The notes under the pieces: model-generated
What the model was told of the DNA's origin: nothing
Database searches by the model: none
What the model saw: only the letters and a program-made list of their open reading frames with translations
Translations under genes and position numbers: made by a program
From: Pelagicoccus sp.
GTDB taxonomy: Bacteria > Verrucomicrobiota > Verrucomicrobiia > Opitutales > Opitutaceae
Direction of reading: 5' to 3'
Assembly: GCA_028284635.1 (NCBI GenBank)
Contig: JANQRJ010000013.1
Span: 124,001-188,000, forward strand
Length of the DNA stretch: 64,000 nucleotides
Part shown: one piece after another, positions 58,912-64,000 of the stretch
Layout: each line of letters begins with the position of its first letter
Numbering within the stretch: the first letter of the stretch is position 1

Positions 58912-60411
58912 TCACTCTCGTCCTCCCATCCTGATGTTCTCGATGAGTTCGACCGCAACCTTTCGGTCGTCGAAAGGCACCACCGTTTCGCCGTACTCCT
59001 GAAAAGACTCGTGCCCCTTGCCAGCGATGAGCAAACAGTCGCCGCTCACACAGCCGCTCAGAGCCAGCTCGATAGCTCGGCGACGATCAGGGACGAAGTG
59101 GATCTTCGCCTCGTCCACTACCCCCTCCCTCATGTCCTGGAAAATGTCATCGATGCTCTCGTTGCGCGGGTTGTCCGACGTCGCCCAAGCCTCGTCCGCC
59201 AACTCGTTCGCCACCCGCGTCATAACGGGCCTCTTGCCGCGATCGCGGTTCCCGCCGCAGCCGAACACCACCTTCAAGCGGCCAGGCGTAACCTCTCGCA
59301 GCATGGTGAGCGCGTTTTGCAGAGCGTCCTCAGTGTGAGCGTAGTCCACCAGCACGGAATAGCTCTGGCCTGCATCCACTTTCTGCATACGACCCGGGAC
59401 TCCGGAAAAGGCGCCCAAGCTTTTCACGCAAGCCTCCATCTCCAGCCCAAGACTCTGCCCGACAGCCAAAGCGGCCAGGGCGTTGCTGACGTTATATTCC
59501 CCGACCAACGTAGACTTCACGGCGAAGCTCTGCTCCTGCCAATCGAGGACGAAGGTCGATCCATCCGCGCCAAGCTCGACCTCCCTAGCCCGCAGATCCG
59601 CCTCGGGCGCCGTGCCGAAACGAATCGCCTGCATCCCGTCAGGCAATTCGGATACAAGACGACGACCATAGGGATCGTCCACATTTACGATGGCGACCCT
59701 CGGAACCGATCCAAGTTCGCCAAGGAAAAGACGGCGCTTCACTTGGTAGTACGACTCCATGTCGCCATGGTAGTCCAGATGATCGCGGGTGAGATTCAGA
59801 AAGACCGCAACCTCGAATCCCAGGCCCGCCACTCGCTGCTGGTCGATGCCGTGCGAACTCGCCTCCATCAAAGCGCCAACGCAGCCGAACTCCTTCATCT
59901 GGCGAAGCAAGTCCCACAGGTCGTGAGCTTCCGGCGTGGTGCGAAATGCGGGCACGACCCGCTTCACAAGATCGTAGCCGACCGTGCCGATACAGCCGAA
60001 CTGCCGACCCTGGTCGGCCAAAATCTGGCGAGCCAGGTAGGTCACGGTAGTCTTGCCATTCGTGCCCGTAATGCCGACCAGACTGAGAGCCTCGTCAGGA
60101 AAACCGGAAAACGCCCGGGCCACATGAGCCAAAGCTCGACGCGGATCCGCTACCGTCACGTGGGCCACTTTGGCGCTGCGGAAACGTCTTGGTTGGCTGG
60201 ATACAATCCCTACCGCCCCGCGAGCAATGGCTTCGTCCACAAAAGAATTTCCATCGATCTTCAGGCCGGGCAGAGCGAAGAAAAGCGTGCCAGGCGTTAC
60301 GCGGCGGCTGTCGATAGCCAGGCGGGCGACCGCCGGATCAGGCTGACCCTTGAGCGACTTCGCATCGGCGGGCTCGAGGAGCTCGCTAAGTTTTTTCGGT
60401 TTGCTCGGCAT
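58912..60411 (-). CDS. murE: UDP-MurNAc-L-Ala-D-Glu--meso-2,6-diaminopimelate ligase
   Basis: Adds the third residue of the stem peptide. The start ATG 60411 (MPSKPKKLSELL) is used; the 50-codon extension to 60561 runs into a repeat. RLAIDSRRVTPGTLFFALPG, P-loop GITGTNGKTTVTYL, MEASSHGIDQQRV and LTRDHLDYHGDMESY are clear. The DNPR motif (TSDNPRNESI) predicts meso-diaminopimelate rather than Lys. 499 residues; fits a Gram-negative A1-gamma wall. Confidence 0.95.
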   Translation of the reverse strand: MPSKPKKLSELLEPADAKSLKGQPDPAVARLAIDSRRVTPGTLFFALPGLKIDGNSFVDEAIARGAVGIVSSQPRRFRSAKVAHVTVADPRRALAHVARAFSGFPDEALSLVGITGTNGKTTVTYLARQILADQGRQFGCIGTVGYDLVKRVVPAFRTTPEAHDLWDLLRQMKEFGCVGALMEASSHGIDQQRVAGLGFEVAVFLNLTRDHLDYHGDMESYYQVKRRLFLGELGSVPRVAIVNVDDPYGRRLVSELPDGMQAIRFGTAPEADLRAREVELGADGSTFVLDWQEQSFAVKSTLVGEYNVSNALAALAVGQSLGLEMEACVKSLGAFSGVPGRMQKVDAGQSYSVLVDYAHTEDALQNALTMLREVTPGRLKVVFGCGGNRDRGKRPVMTRVANELADEAWATSDNPRNESIDDIFQDMREGVVDEAKIHFVPDRRRAIELALSGCVSGDCLLIAGKGHESFQEYGETVVPFDDRKVAVELIENIRMGGRE

Positions 60412-60487
60412 GGAGCGCTTAACTGGAGGGCAGGAACATCCCACGATCAATTTCCTATGGACGAAGGATACACAGATGCAAAGATAT

Positions 60488-60574
60488 GTAGGGCTGGCGC
60501 TCGTGCCACGCCGCAGTGCAAGAAAACACAGATTGAACCAGGGCAATGCGGTGCGGCGCAAGCGCCGACCCTAC
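60488..60574. repeat. Palindromic repeat, family C
   Basis: GTAGGGCTGGCGCTCGTG... (60488-) pairs with ...GCGCAAGCGCCGACCCTAC (ending 60574). It occupies the murE-ftsI gap. Confidence 0.78.
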
Positions 60575-60623
60575 ACCGCGCTACGGCTTGCGGTTTGGAA
60601 AGAAGAAAACCCATGCGCCCATC

Positions 60624-62399
60624 CTAGTTTCCGTCCAGAAAAGCCAAGCCCCGACCGGAAGGAGCAGGCGCTATCGCGTAGTGCGGAATGAGCTCGAGAG
60701 CGATGTTGCGAAACGACGGAGCCGCTACCAAGCCGCCGTATGCCACCCCTGGCACTTCCGCCCCGTCAACGATGACGGTGATGACCACCTCCGGCTTGTC
60801 AGCCGGGAAGAACCCCGTGAAGGAGCCGACATGCCGACTCGTCGAATACTCGCCATCGACGATCTTCTGCGTCGTGCCGGTCTTGCCGGCTACGCGATAG
60901 CCATCGATCGCAGCTCGACGCGCAGTTCCGCGCTCCGAGGCCGCGTCTTCCAGAAGTCGAGTGACGATCGAGGCTGTGCTGCGAGAGAAGACCTTGCGCT
61001 TAGGCACCGGGCCGAGACGCAAGACTTCGTTTCCATCGTAGTTGGAGATCCCCGACACGAGACGCGGACGCATCAGGATGCCGCCGTTGGCCAGAGTCGC
61101 CGTCGCCATGTGAATCTGCATCGGAGTAGCCGCAATGGAATGTCCCATAGTCATGCGAGAGAGCGTGAGGCGATCCCAAGACCGCACGGGATTGAGGATG
61201 CCTTTGGACTCCGGGCCAAGATCTAGGCCACTGTATTCGCCAAATCCATACCTAGTCGTCCAATCGTGAAACTTCTGCTCGCCAAGCATCAGCCCGAGAT
61301 GAGCCGCGCCGCGATTGGAAGACCTCGACACGACCTCCGCAACGGAGAGCAAACCCATTTCGTGATCGTCCCTCGGAAGCCGCAACCTGTATCCATCCGG
61401 CATGACCACGATCGGCTCGGCGCAGTCGATCTCCGTATTCACCGTCACCACGCCTTCTTCCAAGGCGGCGGTAGCAGCGACGATCTTGAAGGTCGATCCA
61501 GGCTCGAGGATGTCGGTCAGAGCCCGGTTCTTGCGGGCCTCTTCGCTGGCTTCCGAATAAGCGTTGGGATCGAAGCTCGGGTAGTTCCCCAGAGCGAGAA
61601 TGTCGCCCGCGTAGGGGTCCGAGACGATAATAGTGGCGGACTCCGGACGGAACTTGCGAACGATCTCTCCCAACTCCCGCTCAACGACGTGCTGCACGTG
61701 GGAGTCGATAGTCAGGACCACGTTCAGACCGTCCGTGGAGGCGACGCGGCGCCGGCGAAACTGAGCCATCTCTCCATTGCGCCCGCCATACTCGCTTTCC
61801 TTCCAGCCCTTCTCGCCAGAGAGATAGAAATCGAATTCCCGCTCGATGCCCATCGCAGCCCTTCCATCCTTACGCACAAAGCCGATGATATGAGCGGCGA
61901 GTTCGTTTTTCGGATACACGCGCTGGTAGCTTTCGGTCCGCGTAAGACAACGAAGGCCCAACTCCTTGAGCGGGGCGAAATCGCGGGCATCGACCTGCCG
62001 CTTGAGCGGACGCCAGCGAGGAGAGAGCTGCCGAGGATTCTTTGGCAGGCGACCGTTCCTCACGCCGAAGGCGGCGTGCACTTCGGCCAGCGGAAGCCCG
62101 AGTTGTCGGGCGATCGCGGGAAGCGAGGAGAGCTCGTCTCCTCGGATCTCGAAGCGGTCGACGCCGACTTCGAGAAAAGTCTTACTGGTGGCAAGCAACT
62201 CTCCGTTCACGTCGGAAATGTCACCACGACGCGGATACTCCGTTATGACTCGATAACGACTGCCCTCCAGCTCGCTGACTAGCTCCGGACTCTTGAAGGC
62301 ATGCAATTCGACCAAGCGGTACCCGATCGCTCCGTATCCGAAAATGAAGACGAGAGCGAGTATCCAAAATCTGAAGTTCGTTCCTGGGCGACTGGCCAT
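60624..62399 (-). CDS. ftsI: Division-specific transpeptidase FtsI (PBP3, class B PBP)
   Basis: Cross-links septal peptidoglycan with FtsW. A short cytosolic start leads to one membrane helix (about 9-28; FRFWILALVFIFGYGAIGYRL). The pedestal domain (about 45-235) and the transpeptidase follow. The active-site Ser is in EPGSTFKI (about 301), SxN is SSN in SRSSNRG (about 358), and KTGT is in VAGKTGTTQ (about 504). The 591 residues are normal. It is followed by murE after 212 bp, and ftsL lies upstream. Confidence 0.95.
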   Translation of the reverse strand: MASRPGTNFRFWILALVFIFGYGAIGYRLVELHAFKSPELVSELEGSRYRVITEYPRRGDISDVNGELLATSKTFLEVGVDRFEIRGDELSSLPAIARQLGLPLAEVHAAFGVRNGRLPKNPRQLSPRWRPLKRQVDARDFAPLKELGLRCLTRTESYQRVYPKNELAAHIIGFVRKDGRAAMGIEREFDFYLSGEKGWKESEYGGRNGEMAQFRRRRVASTDGLNVVLTIDSHVQHVVERELGEIVRKFRPESATIIVSDPYAGDILALGNYPSFDPNAYSEASEEARKNRALTDILEPGSTFKIVAATAALEEGVVTVNTEIDCAEPIVVMPDGYRLRLPRDDHEMGLLSVAEVVSRSSNRGAAHLGLMLGEQKFHDWTTRYGFGEYSGLDLGPESKGILNPVRSWDRLTLSRMTMGHSIAATPMQIHMATATLANGGILMRPRLVSGISNYDGNEVLRLGPVPKRKVFSRSTASIVTRLLEDAASERGTARRAAIDGYRVAGKTGTTQKIVDGEYSTSRHVGSFTGFFPADKPEVVITVIVDGAEVPGVAYGGLVAAPSFRNIALELIPHYAIAPAPSGRGLAFLDGN

Positions 62400-62418
62400 T
62401 GAGTTTGAAGGTTTCGAG

Positions 62419-62495
62419 CGTAGCGCGGAGCTTCAGCCCGCGACCGCAGAGAATGGATCCTGCATGGCGGACGCGGGCTAAAGCTCCGCGCTACG
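62419..62495. repeat. Palindromic repeat, family A, with GGATCC loop
   Basis: CGTAGCGCGGAGCTTCAG... (62419-62442) pairs with CGCGGGCTAAAGCTCCGC... (62472-62495). The loop has GAGAATGGATCCTGCAT, shared with 41418 and (inverted) 58774. It sits in the ftsI-ftsL gap. Confidence 0.82.
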
Positions 62496-62560
62496 TTTCA
62501 GGCGTCAAGAAAGAGCTCTGCACTATCTATCAGCAGGTTTTGGTAGAACACCTTTATGCA

Positions 62561-62941
62561 TTAAAATCTGGATACGGTTACAAGACCTTGCTCGTTCTTC
62601 TCGTAGAGGCGACGGGTCGGGTCTTCAATGACGCGAACAATCTGGCTCTTCTGGGGCATCTCCAGGCCGAGAGCGTAGAGAACGTTAGCCTGTTTCAAGG
62701 CGTCCCGCGTGGTCAGACGGGTGATCTCGGCGCCCTGCTCCGCCAGTTGGCGCTTCTCCTGGGCGATGCGATATTCGAGGCGCTTGATCTGATTGGCGGC
62801 TTCCGCGCTCTGGTGGCGCATGTAGACGGTGGCCGCGCCAAAGCAGCCCACGAAGACGATCAGGGCGAAGGTCAGCGCGATAACTCGGTTGAGAAGCGAG
62901 GAAGAGCGGATTGCGGATTTGGCTGTTTTTCGGCGACTCAT
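62561..62941 (-). CDS. ftsL: FtsL-like division protein
   Basis: Bitopic divisome component. The short basic cytosolic part (about 1-18) is followed by one membrane helix (about 20-40; VIALTFALIVFVGCFGAATVYM) and a periplasmic coiled coil (about 45-90; EAANQIKRLEYRIAQEKRQLAEQ). Sequence identity of FtsL proteins is low, so the call rests on size (126 residues), topology and position between rsmH and ftsI. Its ATG overlaps the stop of the upstream small gene (ATGA). Confidence 0.72.
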   Translation of the reverse strand: MSRRKTAKSAIRSSSLLNRVIALTFALIVFVGCFGAATVYMRHQSAEAANQIKRLEYRIAQEKRQLAEQGAEITRLTTRDALKQANVLYALGLEMPQKSQIVRVIEDPTRRLYEKNEQGLVTVSRF

Positions 62942-63141
62942 GAGGCTTGCAACGTCAGATCCCTCGTTCGCGTAGGGATCCGATAGACGCGTTCGAATGG
63001 TTTGAAAGACAAGATGGGCGTTGTGGTTCCGATGGGACCCTCTTGGCGACAGTCAAACGCTCCGGACTGGAGCGGACGGCCGAGGCTTAGGGTTACGAGC
63101 TGGCGGTTAAGCACAGACTGCAAAGTGGTGGTATCTCTCAT
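62938..63141 (-). CDS. Small conserved-position ORF between rsmH and ftsL, 67 residues
   Basis: Unrecognised. MRDTTTLQSVLNRQLVTLSL begins the protein, which has no membrane segment or signal and is basic overall. The start at 63141 is chosen because AGGAG lies 10 bp before it; an in-frame ATG at 63174 would give 78 residues without such a site. Its stop overlaps the ftsL start by 4 bp (ATGA), a sign of true translation and coupling. No function can be assigned. Confidence 0.55.
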   Translation of the reverse strand: MRDTTTLQSVLNRQLVTLSLGRPLQSGAFDCRQEGPIGTTTPILSFKPFERVYRIPTRTRDLTLQAS

Positions 63142-63181
63142 TTTCCTGCATCTCCTATTGGCTAATGTATTCATTTTTTGG

Positions 63182-64000
63182 TTATTTCAGCTTACGTACC
63201 GCGCGAAGCGTCGCGGAGCGGCTTCGCGGGTTCTGGGCGACTTCGCTTTCGCCTGCCTTGATCGGCTTGCGACTGACCAGCTCGGCCAGCGTTTCGCGCA
63301 TGTCTTGCGGTCGGCTGTCCCCCACTCCGTCGGGCCGACCGGCCCAACGGCGAAAGAGGTTCTTCACGATCCGATCTTCCAGCGAATGGAAGCTGATCGC
63401 GCAGAGCGCCCCGCCGATCTTCAGCTTGGCGAACGCAGCGGGAAGCCCACGTTCGATGACGCCGAGCTCGTCGTTGATAGCGATCCGGATCCCTTGGAAG
63501 ACCTTGGTAGCCGGATGCAGCTTCGAGGTGAAACGAACTCTCGCCGGAGTGCAGGATAGAATGAGATTGGCGAGTTGCGTGGTGGTGTTTAGTTCGTTCC
63601 GGCCGCGAGCCGCGAGTATCGCATCGACGAGCCTGCGCCAGTTCTTTTCTTCCGCGTAGTCTCGAATCGCTCGGGTCAGCTCCTGACGGCTAGCCGTGGC
63701 AAGCCAGTCTGCAGCGGACATTCCCGATTCGGGATTCATTCTCATGTCGAGCGGCGCTTCCCCGCGGAAAGAGAAGCCCCGATCCAACTCGTCAAGCTGG
63801 AAGGAGGAAACGCCGAAATCGAACAGGATTCCGTCGAATGGCCCTTCATCCAGCTGGCCGAGGTTTTCGAAATTGGTTCTGTGGAAGATGAAGCGATCGC
63901 CGAAGCGATCTTCGGTCCGCGCAGCGCGGAGCACCGCCTGCGGGTCCTGGTCGAGTCCGACCACAGTGCAGTCGGCCGCCTCGAGGATCAGCTCGGCATG
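63182..64000 (-). CDS. rsmH: 16S rRNA m4C1402 methyltransferase RsmH (MraW), N-terminus beyond window
   Basis: SAM-dependent N4-methylation of C1402 in 16S rRNA; first dcw gene visible. The segment covers the last 272 residues. CTVVGLDQDPQAVLRAA is the SAM-binding acidic loop. FDGILFDFGVSSFQLDELDRGFSF and MDMRMNPESGMSAADWL are family signatures, and ALCAISFHSLEDRIVKNLF is the conserved C-terminal motif. The chain ends SRSATLRAVRKLK as in other RsmH proteins. mraZ is expected beyond the right edge. Confidence 0.95.
   Translation of the reverse strand, partial: HAELILEAADCTVVGLDQDPQAVLRAARTEDRFGDRFIFHRTNFENLGQLDEGPFDGILFDFGVSSFQLDELDRGFSFRGEAPLDMRMNPESGMSAADWLATASRQELTRAIRDYAEEKNWRRLVDAILAARGRNELNTTTQLANLILSCTPARVRFTSKLHPATKVFQGIRIAINDELGVIERGLPAAFAKLKIGGALCAISFHSLEDRIVKNLFRRWAGRPDGVGDSRPQDMRETLAELVSRKPIKAGESEVAQNPRSRSATLRAVRKLK

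Noticed and set aside
60412..60561. N-terminal extension of MurE
   Set aside because: The added residues come from a family C repeat and have no Mur ligase character.
57362..60627. Two long plus-strand ORFs opposite murF and murE
   Set aside because: Antisense shadows created by GC-biased codon use; they have no family motifs and run through repeats.

Overview
The window is bacterial chromosome with high GC and dense coding. It most likely comes from a Verrucomicrobiota bacterium of the Opitutales/Puniceicoccales type; this is inferred from gene content, not proven. It encodes a Gram-negative envelope (LpxD, BamA, Skp/OmpH, meso-DAP-type MurE). Its UvrA is a tandem double-length form, as in Chlamydiae. 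It also has a MurC-MurB fusion, a DUF5069 protein and an enlarged adenylate-kinase-like protein.

Layout. 1-4.6 kb: end of a glycogen synthase gene, RNase R and a DUF5069 protein. 4.6-15.5 kb: a long minus-strand block with HtrA protease, prs, lpxD, then skp-bamA-dnaB-rplI-ssb-rpsF-pth-rplY. This covers replication, ribosome and outer-membrane assembly; rpsR is absent from its usual place. 15.6-16.2 kb: an intact tRNA-Asn and a small GIY-YIG nuclease gene, bracketed by two tRNA-Asn fragments that each carry the same kind of hairpin. 16.3-31.3 kb: mixed housekeeping genes (M48 lipoprotein protease, hemN, carbonic anhydrase, VOC protein, SNF2 helicase, DUF502, RecO-like protein, a receiver-HPt protein with a NarL-type regulator, an Adk-like kinase, an ACT protein, tRNA-Arg, lpd, a holin-like membrane protein). 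31.5-42.1 kb, plus strand: a GT4 glycosyltransferase, the 1910-residue UvrA, an AraC regulator, a DEAD-box helicase and a ParDE toxin-antitoxin pair. 42.4-64 kb, minus strand: the division and cell-wall (dcw) cluster, in transcription order rsmH, a 67-aa ORF, ftsL, ftsI, murE, murF, mraY, murD, a LysM gene, ftsW, a tail-fibre-like gene, murG, murC-murB, ddl, ftsQ, ftsA, ftsZ. Together these make lipid II, flip and polymerise it at the septum, and assemble the Z ring.

The most unusual feature is the density and variety of small repeats. At least four families of long hairpin elements sit between genes, even inside the dcw cluster. Degenerate tandem heptamers occur between genes and also in frame inside uvrA, mostly at linkers and loops. 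Two further intergenic families and a possible MITE-like family are present. The tRNA-Asn/GIY-YIG locus is the best candidate for an undescribed mobile system. No rRNA, CRISPR array, complete insertion sequence or prophage was seen.
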